Counted from the first letter of the stretch, positions 38,174 through 46,460 are shown. The stretch is 64,000 nucleotides of DNA from CAYUVA01 sp964448115 [NCBI: uncultured bacterium] (GCA_964448115.1 CAYUVA010000001.1:7966-71965); one strand, 5' to 3'. The notes: generated from the sequence alone by a model not told the origin. Numbers and translations are program-made.

Positions 38174-38956
38174 TTAAGCTGGGGGAATTTTGTCCCACTC
38201 TTCGAGTAAACTCTGCAAGTGAATAATCCACTTTTCAATAAACTCTGCTGACTGACCAACCGCCTTCCGCGGATCTAAGGTCGATATTACACCCGTTTGA
38301 GTTATCCGCTTAGTTCGGGCCGGGAGACACGCGTCTAAAAGGGATCGCTTTATGGAATCACTGGGAGTGCCAAGTAGCGATTTAATGTGAGGTTGCAGAT
38401 CCTTGGATGGCTCAAGGTGTTTTAGAGCACTGCGATCAACTAACTCAGGCAATAGTGTGAGAACAAAGTCAGTTTCAGAATGACCAGCATGAATGTCTAA
38501 ATCCTCATATCTTCGCTTAAGGATTGAGTAGGGGGGTTCAGGTATGACTATCTGGACTCCTTCATGACTTAGAGCAATCTGCTGGCGAGCAAGCTGCAGC
38601 GTAGGGATATTGCCACCGTGGTGGTTTATCCATAGGAAGCGCTTTAAGCCGTGTAATATAAGAGATTCTGTCAACTCCATAAGCAGTTTGAGTAGAGTCT
38701 CTGAGGAAATTGAAATAGTCCCCGGCCAATCGGCATGGTGAAAACTGACCCCAAATGGGATGGCCGGCAGGAGAATTGCTCGGCACTGTTCGCATAATAA
38801 ACGACATATTACCTCCGCACCCAGATAGTCTGTACCTAGAGGTAGATGAGGACCATGCTGCTCTATTGAGCCTAATGGAAGAACTCCAACTACTTGTTTC
38901 TCTTTCTCAAGGATCTCTCGGAGTTGCATGGTTGTTAACTTCGTGAGCTCAATCAT
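38174..38956 (-). CDS. Creatininase-family amidohydrolase (MftE-like) of the RiPP-like cluster
   Basis: The metal-binding hallmarks of the creatininase family are present: LPLGSIEQHGPHLPLGTD, INHHGGN and HAGHSETD. At 260 residues it is of normal length. In the mycofactocin pathway the creatininase homologue MftE is the peptidase that releases the C-terminal dipeptide after radical SAM modification. Here the gene overlaps the radical SAM/SPASM gene by 8 bp in a peptide-modification operon, so a similar peptidase role is likely. It is distinct from the second creatininase-family gene at 56836-57804, which has no peptide context. Confidence 0.87.
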   Translation of the reverse strand: MIELTKLTTMQLREILEKEKQVVGVLPLGSIEQHGPHLPLGTDYLGAEVICRLLCEQCRAILLPAIPFGVSFHHADWPGTISISSETLLKLLMELTESLILHGLKRFLWINHHGGNIPTLQLARQQIALSHEGVQIVIPEPPYSILKRRYEDLDIHAGHSETDFVLTLLPELVDRSALKHLEPSKDLQPHIKSLLGTPSDSIKRSLLDACLPARTKRITQTGVISTLDPRKAVGQSAEFIEKWIIHLQSLLEEWDKIPPA

Positions 38957-40022
38957 CAGTTAAATGACTATCGCTATGTTTCAGGTAAAAACACTGGGGA
39001 TCTTCGTCCATAACATCTTGCGTTCTTGAGAAAGCAACCGCTCGACACCCGCCACAGAGAGCTACAAGGTCGCATCCATGGCATCGACCTTTAAGGTTAT
39101 ACTTGTTTCGAATCTTCCATAGAAGTTCGGATCCGTACCAGATCTTGAATATCGTGTCTGTCCTCAAATTCCCAATGGGAATCGGTAGCCGTCGACAAGG
39201 TAAAACGCTCAAGTCTGGCATGATAGTCATAGCATCCAGACCAATAGAGCAACTCGCCCCCAACTGCAAAGTCGCTGGTAGATGGGACTGAGCCTTTGTG
39301 TGATTAGGATCCAGAGCAGCCCAAAGGGGGCGAAACTTGAGGACCTTGAGGTTGCTACCAGAAGCATGGAGAATCTTTGAAGCCTGCCAAATGTCTAAAT
39401 ATGTATTCATAAGCTCGGATGCATTTAATATCTCTGTGCTTAAATGCTCACCTCTGCCGATGGGTACAAGCCGCTCTATGCTGATGCTGTCACAACCATA
39501 ATCTCTGGCAAGCTCCAAGATGTCTCTTACCTGATGTCTGTTGGATCGGAATAGCGTGAACATGATGCTGGTTGTAACTCCAGCATTTCGTAACGAGTTT
39601 AGGGCGGACAGGGCTTTTCTAAAAGTACCATTCCCTCGAATGGCATCGTGTACCTCCTCCGTCGCTCCGTCTAGTGATATTTGGATTCTTCGCAGGTGTG
39701 TAAAAGCCCTGCAACTCTTAGCTGTCCAATCGTCTATAAGGATACCGTTCGAGAGAATATCGAAGAAGTCAAGCCATGGCTCATCATCAAGTCTCCTCAA
39801 AAGGTCATAAAGGTTTCTGATCAGGAACGGTTCTCCACCAGTCACTGCCACGCGCCCAGGTAAACGCCATTTCATCAAGGCTGTGCTGATGCGAGAAAGT
39901 ACTAAGTTGAAATCGTCCAAGCTGATCGTGTCTTGATAACCGTCACTATTCTGGTAGCAATGTTTGCAACGAAGATTACAGCTCTCCGTGAGGTGCCATT
40001 GAAAGTAAAACCGCCTTTCCAT
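38949..40022 (-). CDS. Radical SAM/SPASM peptide maturase
   Basis: The cluster-binding motif C15-x3-C19-x2-C22 (ESCNLRCKHCYQ) sits right at the N-terminus, followed by the SAM-binding GGEP motif (VAVTGGEPFL). The C-terminus is a SPASM-type region with Cys in GASCSIG and VLPCRR, then CHGCDLVALCGGCR and DPQCFY, enough for auxiliary iron-sulfur clusters. There is no long N-terminal recognition domain, which fits a separate RRE protein (the PqqD-like gene at 41085). Such enzymes install thioether, C-C or decarboxylative changes in RiPP precursors. The ATG directly abuts the stop of the toroid gene. The best substrate candidate is the 58-residue Cys-rich peptide encoded just upstream. Confidence 0.9.
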   Translation of the reverse strand: MERRFYFQWHLTESCNLRCKHCYQNSDGYQDTISLDDFNLVLSRISTALMKWRLPGRVAVTGGEPFLIRNLYDLLRRLDDEPWLDFFDILSNGILIDDWTAKSCRAFTHLRRIQISLDGATEEVHDAIRGNGTFRKALSALNSLRNAGVTTSIMFTLFRSNRHQVRDILELARDYGCDSISIERLVPIGRGEHLSTEILNASELMNTYLDIWQASKILHASGSNLKVLKFRPLWAALDPNHTKAQSHLPATLQLGASCSIGLDAMTIMPDLSVLPCRRLPIPIGNLRTDTIFKIWYGSELLWKIRNKYNLKGRCHGCDLVALCGGCRAVAFSRTQDVMDEDPQCFYLKHSDSHLTDD

Positions 40023-40835
40023 CTATTCCTCTTTTCGCGACATAAGGAGTGCTCTCCATGCCCAAGCAGAACCCTCATCTATGTGATGGCATTGCCAAAG
40101 TCCAAATGGTTTTTGAGTTTCACAGAGGAATCGAATTCCAGCTTTACACACTGCTTCCATCTTCAAGCTCGAGTTGTAGTTCAAAGCGAGGATTGCCAAT
40201 CCAGTGTAAAGTGTCTGGGAACCAATGGGATGACCATTCCAAGGCGCCCAACCGCCATCTGCCTCTCTTTGATCAGCTAGCCAACCTTGGAGTCCTGGAA
40301 CATCTGGATGGTCTTTATTGAGTGCGAGGATCACATAAGCCGCCTTGTAGTTGGCACATAGTCCTCCCGTGCTTGATTGCAGTTCCTTTTGCCATTCGTC
40401 AAGCAACCATATTTGTGTGGTTCGTAGGATCATATTGGGAAAAAGCATTCCTATCAGGCAAGTCACTGGAATCCTTGACATGTCTCGTCTTGACCTACCC
40501 CAGGCTCCGTTGCTATGACGGTCACTCTCTAAATTCTCCAAAGCTCGTTGAAGCAAGTCTTGCTCGCCAATCTCCTTGAAAAACGCAGCGCACCATAAAG
40601 TATCTACGGTATCTGCCCACCCTCCGTCAGCATGTTGACGCTGGGTAAGAAGATTTGTGATTCTTTGTTGCAAGCATAATGGGATATTGATTCCGCCGAG
40701 AGATAGAAGACACGCTAGACGTGCAACCCGGAGTGTTTCTATCTGCTTCCATGTCATCTCCTGTAGTAAATGAAATAAGGCTATCGAAGAACGGTGGATA
40801 GCCAAGTCAACGGGATTGGTTAATTCCCTTGGCAT
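40023..40835 (-). CDS. Terpene-cyclase/prenyltransferase-like alpha-toroid protein of the RiPP-like cluster
   Basis: The 270-residue protein consists of helical repeats with QW-like motifs (QHADGGWADTVDTLW, READGGWAPWNGHPI, TQKPFGLWQCHH) as in squalene-hopene cyclases and protein prenyltransferase beta subunits. It is much shorter than a class II cyclase (about 600 residues) and shows no DXDD motif, so it is unlikely to cyclise squalene. I start at the ATG at 40835; the longer open frame upstream only shadows the precursor gene in another frame. It lies 76 bp after the precursor stop and abuts the radical SAM gene. It may bind the peptide or a lipid partner; the function is unknown. Confidence 0.7.
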   Translation of the reverse strand: MPRELTNPVDLAIHRSSIALFHLLQEMTWKQIETLRVARLACLLSLGGINIPLCLQQRITNLLTQRQHADGGWADTVDTLWCAAFFKEIGEQDLLQRALENLESDRHSNGAWGRSRRDMSRIPVTCLIGMLFPNMILRTTQIWLLDEWQKELQSSTGGLCANYKAAYVILALNKDHPDVPGLQGWLADQREADGGWAPWNGHPIGSQTLYTGLAILALNYNSSLKMEAVCKAGIRFLCETQKPFGLWQCHHIDEGSAWAWRALLMSRKEE

Positions 40836-40911
40836 CTCAGTTGTATAGACTAATATAAAACTAGACTTGTTAATGGAGCTTTTATGTACACCAATATTAT
40901 ATGTATGTTTG

Positions 40912-41088
40912 TTAATTGCATCCGTGGCAGTTGGTGCACCCAAAGCACCAGTTACCATTGTTGAAGCTCTCCCAGATTTCCTGAGGGAATAGAAGCCCTT
41001 CTTGCTTTTCGAGAACTGGAGTCTCGAACTTGAATTTAGGTTCTTCCTTGACTGCCTCGCTAGTGGCTTGGAGTTCATATTCTTTCAT
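40912..41088 (-). CDS. Candidate RiPP precursor peptide, 58 residues, Cys-rich C-terminal core
   Basis: This small gene is placed by its signals. A near-perfect ribosome binding site AGGAGG (41095-41100) precedes the ATG at 41088, and ATGA overlaps the stop of the PqqD-like gene. The N-terminal 45 or so residues are charged and helical-looking, rich in Glu and Lys (MKEYELQATSEAVKEEP at the start), and act plausibly as leader. The C-terminus is NNGNWCFGCTNCHGCN: Trp directly followed by four Cys in a CX2CX2CX2C array, with Gly and Asn between. This is the pattern of a peptide substrate for a SPASM enzyme. I do not recognise the family; it resembles none of MftA, PqqA or SCIFF that I can recall. 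Confidence 0.85.
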   Translation of the reverse strand: MKEYELQATSEAVKEEPKFKFETPVLEKQEGLLFPQEIWESFNNGNWCFGCTNCHGCN

Positions 41089-41471
41089 GGTTTTCCTCCT
41101 GTCTTGTTTATTAGTATAGCTAATTCTACACTCTTCTTCAATAGTTCCATAAGGTCTCCGACAGCTGAGTTAGGCAAGTTCTTGCACCGTAAACCGAATC
41201 TCTCTAGGGCAGACTTAAAGGAGCAAGCTTGCTGGAAACACATAAGGAACTGAAAGGATGTCTCATTTAGCTTGAAGTAGTCCCCAGATGCTGTATTGAA
41301 GCACCAGTATTGTTTTTCTCGTAGCGAGAGCTCCTGTAGAATAATATCGTTGCTCAGTTCATAGGTATCATTTGAATTGATGCTTTTCTCTCGCTGGTAG
41401 TCTATCTCTTTTTCCATAGTTCTGTCCGAAATTCTCTGTAACTTCGTTATCCTAATATCTAAATACATCAT
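41085..41471 (-). CDS. PqqD-like RiPP recognition element (RRE) protein
   Basis: Residues about 40-115 match the PqqD/MftB winged-helix RRE fold: ILQELSLREKQYWCFNTASGDYFKLNETSFQFLMCFQQACSFKSALERF has the order expected, with strand pairs, a Leu-Asn turn and helices ending in a family-like bulky region. These small proteins bind the leader of a RiPP precursor and present it to the radical SAM enzyme. The 128-residue frame starts at ATG 41471 or 41468; a shorter start at 41417 would still keep the domain. It is the first gene of the cluster, and its stop overlaps the precursor ATG, so protein and peptide are made together. Confidence 0.78.
   Translation of the reverse strand: MMYLDIRITKLQRISDRTMEKEIDYQREKSINSNDTYELSNDIILQELSLREKQYWCFNTASGDYFKLNETSFQFLMCFQQACSFKSALERFGLRCKNLPNSAVGDLMELLKKSVELAILINKTGGKP
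41095..41100 (-). promoter_or_regulatory. Ribosome binding site of the precursor peptide
   Basis: AGGAGG on the minus strand, 6 nt before the ATG at 41088. It is stronger than the sites of the neighbouring genes and lies inside the end of the PqqD-like gene. Strong translation of the precursor relative to the enzymes would be expected. Confidence 0.75.
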
Positions 41472-41911
41472 TCAATCTCTCATGTCAAGGGGTAATCTCG
41501 TCTTCTGTGATTCAGACAGTAAACGGGGCATAACTTCTTGATATTCATAATGCGCCTGTGTCTGCTTAAAAAATGAACAGGGCAACTTTAATATATAAAA
41601 ACCAAAACTTGGATCCAGAGCCTCCGATAGCGAAAATGATGGTAAATCGAGATAACAATCCCCAGAAAATCACACACAAATTGAAAAAGTGCCCAGCTCT
41701 ATGACTTAATGCCTAGAAGACCTGAAAATACCTTGCGACACTAAGATAAAGTAGTGGATACCCTCCCTAGGAAATGTCTTTTGTATCCCTCAACCATTGT
41801 CGTCTCTGGAAACCTTCCCTGTTCCTTGAATATCTGCGACTTGTTCCACGGGATATTCCGCGGCTGCTATGATGGCTCTTAGTCTAAGGACAAGTTTTGA
41901 TTCCTTAGTTG
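41472..41911. other. 440-bp gene-free stretch upstream of the RiPP-like operon
   Basis: This is the only sizeable gap before the PqqD-like gene, so the operon promoter should be here. The minus strand holds AT-rich patches (for example TTTTTATATATTAAAG near 41590-41605), but I cannot assign -35/-10 boxes with confidence. No open frame of note is visible. Confidence 0.45.
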
Positions 41912-43468
41912 CTAGTATAATGCATTCAATCTTGATGGTTCCAAATTCCGTATCCGCCTGGGGAGATCTTGTAGATGCCTGTTGAATTCCTCCCCTGAGA
42001 TCATGTATCGCTTCATATTAGGCGTTACTGCTCCCTCCTCGACTCGCTTGGCAACGCCTGCCCTGGTCGCGGCATACTCAGCAAGGTCGCTATCCTGGTA
42101 AGGGAAGAAGGTAACCGTCAGCGTGGCTGCATCGAAGTAGTTGAAGTAAAATGTGTCCGCTGCGTACTGATATAACTGCGTCTTCCATCCCCTCCTGTCC
42201 ACGAAGTGAATCCAGAGCCTGTTTTGCATGTCCATGTAAACCTCGACCCTGCCGAACTCGTAGGGATCGAAATAGTCCCCCGTGTAAATGCCCCAGGTAG
42301 AAGGTGGTGTGGAGTAGTCCGGCGGCTCTGTATCCGGCAAATCGAGAAAGATATCGAGCGCCTTTGCTGCCACCTCGCCGGGATCGTGATTATAAGTGTT
42401 TAGCATGACTACGACCCCGAAGTCCTTTTCCGGCACCATCCACATGCTGGTCAGGAAACCGTATATCCCGCCATCATGCATGACAACGTGCTCTCCCTTG
42501 TAATCGTAGGACATCAAGCCGTAGCCATAATAGTATCCTGGTATCATGCGGGTGAATACATGACCCATGGTCATCTCCCGTACCGATTCTGGGCTGAGCA
42601 CATCAGCGCCATCAGCCAGGAGCATCTCGAAGAATCGCGCCATATCCTTTGCGGACGAGAAAAGCAAGCCGGGCGGCCATGCCAGTGCGCAATCGTAGCT
42701 ATCCGGCTCCCAGTATTCGACCTGGTTCCCATGAAATATATGTCCTGTGGCTGAGTCCCTCATGGCAGCCTCGCTTGCATCATAGGTAACATCGATCATC
42801 CCACAGGGGGTGAAGATCAGCTCATCCATGGTCTGTTTATATGGCGCGCTGTACATCTCCTCTGCGATAAGCCCCAGCAGGCTATAGCCGAGATTGCTGT
42901 AGTTCCAGAGCCTGCCTGGCGGGGACCATAGCGGGAAATTGGGATGCTCGTGGAACCAGCGCGATAAGGCTCCATCGTCGGTATCGCACCAGATCTCTAT
43001 ATAATCAGGGATGCCGGATGTATGCGTCATGCAGTTCCAGACCGATACGCTCGAAGGGTCATCAGGGTCGAGATCGAAGTATGGTACATAGTCGGTTACC
43101 GGTCGCTTCACATCTATCAATCCCTGCTCGACCAGGCGCATAATAGCTGCACAAACCAGCATCTTATTGGTGGAGCCGCCTCTGAACAGGGTATCCTCGG
43201 TGACCGGATCACTGTCTCCATAGCGCTTGATGCCGACCCCAGCCGAGAATGACAGCTTGCCTTCGATGATCACCGCAATGGAAGCTCCCGGGAAGGAGCT
43301 TGCCTGTGCCCTTTGCTTCACATAAGCCAGGAATTCTTCCCACTTGACCTGCCAGGGATCTTCTTGTCCATCATCCCCATCATCCTTTGAGCAAGCGACT
43401 AGCAGGGCTATGGCTGCGATCAAAAATACGAGCAACAGCTTAGATAAAGCCTTGGCTGGGTTATTCAT
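41912..43468 (-). CDS. Lipoprotein serine hydrolase, class C beta-lactamase / penicillin-binding fold
   Basis: The start at 43468 gives a lipoprotein signal (ALSKLLLVFLIAAIALLVAC, lipobox LVAC) followed by an acidic linker. The serine-hydrolase triad motifs are visible: SxxK as STNK in RGGSTNKML, YxN as YSN in WNYSNLGYSLLG, and HxG-like HDGG in VVMHDGGIYGF. A C-terminal beta-rich domain of about 120 residues follows. Such proteins are mostly peptidoglycan DD-peptidases or esterases rather than antibiotic-resistance enzymes. An in-frame ATG at 43495 adds nine residues and spoils the signal peptide n-region. It stands alone on the minus strand. Confidence 0.87.
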   Translation of the reverse strand: MNNPAKALSKLLLVFLIAAIALLVACSKDDGDDGQEDPWQVKWEEFLAYVKQRAQASSFPGASIAVIIEGKLSFSAGVGIKRYGDSDPVTEDTLFRGGSTNKMLVCAAIMRLVEQGLIDVKRPVTDYVPYFDLDPDDPSSVSVWNCMTHTSGIPDYIEIWCDTDDGALSRWFHEHPNFPLWSPPGRLWNYSNLGYSLLGLIAEEMYSAPYKQTMDELIFTPCGMIDVTYDASEAAMRDSATGHIFHGNQVEYWEPDSYDCALAWPPGLLFSSAKDMARFFEMLLADGADVLSPESVREMTMGHVFTRMIPGYYYGYGLMSYDYKGEHVVMHDGGIYGFLTSMWMVPEKDFGVVVMLNTYNHDPGEVAAKALDIFLDLPDTEPPDYSTPPSTWGIYTGDYFDPYEFGRVEVYMDMQNRLWIHFVDRRGWKTQLYQYAADTFYFNYFDAATLTVTFFPYQDSDLAEYAATRAGVAKRVEEGAVTPNMKRYMISGEEFNRHLQDLPRRIRNLEPSRLNALY

Positions 43469-43707
43469 TTTGGCTTCGCCGGTTAGAGTTACCATTTGAT
43501 TTTCCGGTTATATTCTATTCATTGGTGGCAAACAAAATCAAGCTGGTTTCCTGGTCTGGGTTGACATCACCTGGTCAAGGATGGGATAAATTACTGATTT
43601 TGAAGTCGAAATAGGCTCGATTGCCCCAGATGTTCCAGGGAAATCAAAAATTCTTGGCAAACTTCAAGAATGAAAAAACTGCTTTAATTACAAGCACTTA
43701 GTGGCAA

Positions 43708-43723
43708 TGTTCCACATGGAACA
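43708..43723. promoter_or_regulatory. parS-like palindrome
   Basis: TGTTCCACATGGAACA differs at one central base from GTTCCACGTGGAAC, a ParB-binding parS sequence known from pseudomonads. The extended arms AATGTTCC/GGAACATT continue the symmetry and are followed on the plus strand by TTTTT, so a hairpin/terminator reading is also possible. It is in a 273-bp gene-free gap. Confidence 0.3.
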
Positions 43724-43741
43724 TTTTTGTAGGATAGCTGC

Positions 43742-43924
43742 CTAGCGCTTGGGATTTTTGCCGAGCGCCTTAGCGGTGCGCTGAACGATCGCATTGGTCT
43801 CCTTATGCCGCTGGATGATCTCAAGCCCGACGCTTGATCTTGCCAGTGAAAGACAAAGACGGCGCAGTTGTTCTACCTGCCTTAATCTACTAGTTACCGC
43901 AGCCGAGCTCATATCAATCTTCAT
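43742..43924 (-). CDS. Small basic protein coupled to a nucleotidyltransferase gene
   Basis: An ATG at 43924 lies behind GGGGAG and overlaps the upstream nucleotidyltransferase gene by 11 bp. The 60-residue product is helical and basic (SRLRQVEQLRRLCLSLARSS ... AKALGKNPKR). I recognise no family. The tight coupling suggests it is a partner subunit or the second half of a toxin-antitoxin-like pair. Confidence 0.5.
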   Translation of the reverse strand: MKIDMSSAAVTSRLRQVEQLRRLCLSLARSSVGLEIIQRHKETNAIVQRTAKALGKNPKR

Positions 43925-44378
43925 CGAGAATACTCCCCAGATACTCGATGTCATCCTTGTCCTGCCCGCTACCGCGTAGTGATTTCATCAAAATCAATCC
44001 CTTTGGAGATAGGATGCTAATAACACCATTCTCCCATTCCACGATTCTTCGCCCATCCCAGGCTGATTTAATCGCTTTGGTTACTGGTAGTACATCTAAA
44101 ATCAATGTTTCCCCTGAGCCAGGGGCAGCCTTCCAGAAACGGTAGATTATGACCTTACCATTATGGAAGCTCAACCGTGGTGTGCTTTTAGTGTATCCCA
44201 GGTCCTGGACAGTTTTACTCAATTCATCAATCGATTTAGGCTCAACCATGATGTCGATGTCCAGCGTTGCTCTCGGCATCGCATATATAGCCATAGCCAA
44301 TCCCCCGCAAAGAGCATACTCAATCCCTTTTTCATCAAGCCTAGAAATTATGCCTTGCAGCTCATCGATAATATCCAT
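43914..44378 (-). CDS. AbiEii-type / DUF1814-like nucleotidyltransferase
   Basis: The 154-residue protein has the minimal nucleotidyltransferase signature: CGGLAMAIYAMPRATLDIDIMV contains the GG helix-turn followed by the two metal-binding Asp in DID. Proteins of this kind are the toxin half of type IV AbiE-like systems or stand-alone transferases with unknown targets. It forms a two-gene unit with the overlapping 60-residue protein downstream. AbiEi, the usual antitoxin/repressor, is not recognisable in that partner, so an AbiE system is not established. Confidence 0.75.
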   Translation of the reverse strand: MDIIDELQGIISRLDEKGIEYALCGGLAMAIYAMPRATLDIDIMVEPKSIDELSKTVQDLGYTKSTPRLSFHNGKVIIYRFWKAAPGSGETLILDVLPVTKAIKSAWDGRRIVEWENGVISILSPKGLILMKSLRGSGQDKDDIEYLGSILDED

Positions 44379-44485
44379 AGTTACCTTGCTTGATTAGAGA
44401 ATATGAGCCTCTTCTATTAGCCATGATTATACTAAAAATACTACAGAATATATACTCTCCTTAAAGATTTTATGCAGTATGAATA

Positions 44486-45001
44486 TTAGTAGCTCACCAG
44501 CGAATGAACCTTGTAGTCCTTGAGCTTGTCTCTCCCCTTTAGAAAGTCCAGCTCAATGACGAACAGTATCTCCACCACCTTGCCACCGAGCTTTTTCACT
44601 AGATTAGCAGTAGCAGCCATAGTGCCACCAGTAGCCAACAGGTCATCGATTAGCAATACCTTATCGCCAGGGACAATCGCATCCTCATGTATCTCCAAAG
44701 AGGCGGTGCCATATTCGAGGCTATACGATTCCTTTACCGTCTTCCAGGGCAGCTTCCCCGCCTTGCGGGCGACAATTAAGCCAGCACCCAGGTTAAGCGC
44801 AACCGGAGCAGCAAAGATAAAGCCCCTGGACTCGATCCCAAGAACCTTAGTGATTCCCGAATCCCGGTGTCGATCGGTAAATAGATCGATCACGGACTTG
44901 AATGCATCGTGATCCAATAAAACCGGAGTGATATCCTTGAAGATGATCCCCTCGATGGGGAAATCGGGTACATCCCGGATCAATTTGGCTATCTTTTCCA
45001 T
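44486..45001 (-). CDS. apt: Adenine phosphoribosyltransferase
   Basis: Apt salvages adenine to AMP with PRPP. The PRPP-binding motif VLLIDDLLATGGTMAA and the adenine-loop region VLGIESRGFIFAAPVALNLG are typical, as is the N-terminal IRDVPDFPIEGIIFKDITP. At 171 residues it has the normal length. AAGGAG precedes the ATG. It lies 63 bp downstream of serS on the same strand and may be co-transcribed. Confidence 0.95.
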   Translation of the reverse strand: MEKIAKLIRDVPDFPIEGIIFKDITPVLLDHDAFKSVIDLFTDRHRDSGITKVLGIESRGFIFAAPVALNLGAGLIVARKAGKLPWKTVKESYSLEYGTASLEIHEDAIVPGDKVLLIDDLLATGGTMAATANLVKKLGGKVVEILFVIELDFLKGRDKLKDYKVHSLVSY

Positions 45002-45064
45002 TCATATCTCCTTGAAAACAAAGGGTTATCTGGCGAATTATCGAATTGTGCGTTCTCCTGGCAT

Positions 45065-46342
45065 CTATGGCTTAGCGATAATCTCCCTTCCACCCACGAA
45101 TGGACGCAACGCCTTCGGTATCACCACTGATCCATCCTCCTGCTGGTAGTTCTCTAGTATTGCCACAAATGTTCTCCCAACTGCCAGACCAGAGCCATTG
45201 AGCGTATGTACCAGCTCGGTTTTCCTTCCATTCGATGGCCTGAAGCGCATCATGCAGCGCCGCGCCTGAAAATCGGTGAAGTTGCTGCACGAGGAGATCT
45301 CTCGGTACCTGTTCTGAGAGGGGATCCAGACCTCCAGGTCATAGGTCTTTGCCGCGGAGAAGCCCATGTCCCCGGAGGCGAGCACTACCACCCGGTAGGG
45401 TAGATCCAGCCTCTGCAATATATCCTCCGCATCAGCGGTCAAAGACTCCAGCTCATCAAAGCTATAATCCGGATGCGCCAGCTTGACCAGCTCCACCTTG
45501 TTGAACTGGTGTTGGCGGATAAGCCCCTTCACATCCTTGCCGTAACTACCTGCCTCGCGACGAAAACAGGGCGTATAGGCGCAATACTTGATGGGCAGAT
45601 CATCCTCAAGGAGAATCTCGTCTCGATGGATGTTGGTAAGCGGCACCTCGGCGGTAGGGATCAGGTAATATTCGGGATCGATAGTCTTGAACATGTCCCC
45701 TTCCAGCTTCGGTATCTGACCGGTTCCGAACATGGATTCATAGTTAGCCAAGAAAGGGGGCAGAACCTCCGTGTAACCATGTTCGGTGGTATGTACATGG
45801 AGGAAAAAGTTGATCAACCCCCTCTCCAGCATAGCCCCCATGCCCTTGTACAGGGCGAACCTGGCTCCAGCCAGCTTGGCGGCGCGCTCCATGTCGAGGA
45901 TGTCCAGAGCCTTGCCAAGCTCGACATGGTCCTTTACATCGAAGTCGAACCTTCTCGGCTCGCCCCAGCGCCTGAGCTCCAGGTTCGATCCCTCGTCTGC
46001 GCCAAGCGGTACATCGCCGGAGGGGACATTGGGAATCTTGTACAATAGCTCACTGAAATGCTGCTCGATCTCGCGCAGCTCCCCTTCCAGCTCCTTTAGC
46101 TGTTTATTCACCTGGCGCATCATGGCAATCTTGTCTGAGGCATCCTGCTTCGCTTTCTTGAGCGATGCTATCTCCTCGGAGACGAAGTTCCTTTGATGGC
46201 GCAGATCCTCGACCTTGCGGAGGGTCTTTTTCCGGTCAGCATTTTGCTGGATGAACTCATCGAGCAATGTCAGGTCGCAACGATGCTGTAGCCTATGTCT
46301 CAAGGCTTCGAGGTTCTCCTCTATGTATCTGGGATCGAGCAT
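45065..46342 (-). CDS. serS: Seryl-tRNA synthetase
   Basis: The N-terminal coiled-coil tRNA-binding arm (about 25-105, rich in Lys/Glu/Gln) and the class II catalytic core are clear: motif 2 [25 protein letters not shown] and motif 3 [20 protein letters not shown]. At 425 residues it is of usual size. SerRS also charges tRNA-Sec with serine, the first step of selenocysteine synthesis, so it serves the tRNA-Sec found at 57863-57960. The following apt gene is on the same strand. Confidence 0.97.
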   Translation of the reverse strand: MLDPRYIEENLEALRHRLQHRCDLTLLDEFIQQNADRKKTLRKVEDLRHQRNFVSEEIASLKKAKQDASDKIAMMRQVNKQLKELEGELREIEQHFSELLYKIPNVPSGDVPLGADEGSNLELRRWGEPRRFDFDVKDHVELGKALDILDMERAAKLAGARFALYKGMGAMLERGLINFFLHVHTTEHGYTEVLPPFLANYESMFGTGQIPKLEGDMFKTIDPEYYLIPTAEVPLTNIHRDEILLEDDLPIKYCAYTPCFRREAGSYGKDVKGLIRQHQFNKVELVKLAHPDYSFDELESLTADAEDILQRLDLPYRVVVLASGDMGFSAAKTYDLEVWIPSQNRYREISSCSNFTDFQARRCMMRFRPSNGRKTELVHTLNGSGLAVGRTFVAILENYQQEDGSVVIPKALRPFVGGREIIAKP

Positions 46343-46460
46343 GGAAAACGCCCCTGTCTATTATTATGTTCTATAATCGTTTCGCAAATTATAGTTACCA
46401 GATCAGGGCATTGCAATGCAAGACACAAGATGAGGCGCCCTTGCCATTAAATATGAGGAA

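Noticed and set aside
40023-40835. Squalene-hopene cyclase
   Set aside because: It is less than half the usual length and has no DXDD motif.
40836-41078. N-terminal extension of the toroid protein
   Set aside because: This part of the open frame overlaps the precursor peptide in another register and reads as low-order Ser/Arg-rich sequence; the precursor has the ribosome binding site and the meaningful codons.
41912-43468. Antibiotic-resistance beta-lactamase
   Set aside because: The SxxK/YxN motifs are shared by many DD-peptidases and esterases; the lipoprotein form and lack of a regulator do not support resistance.
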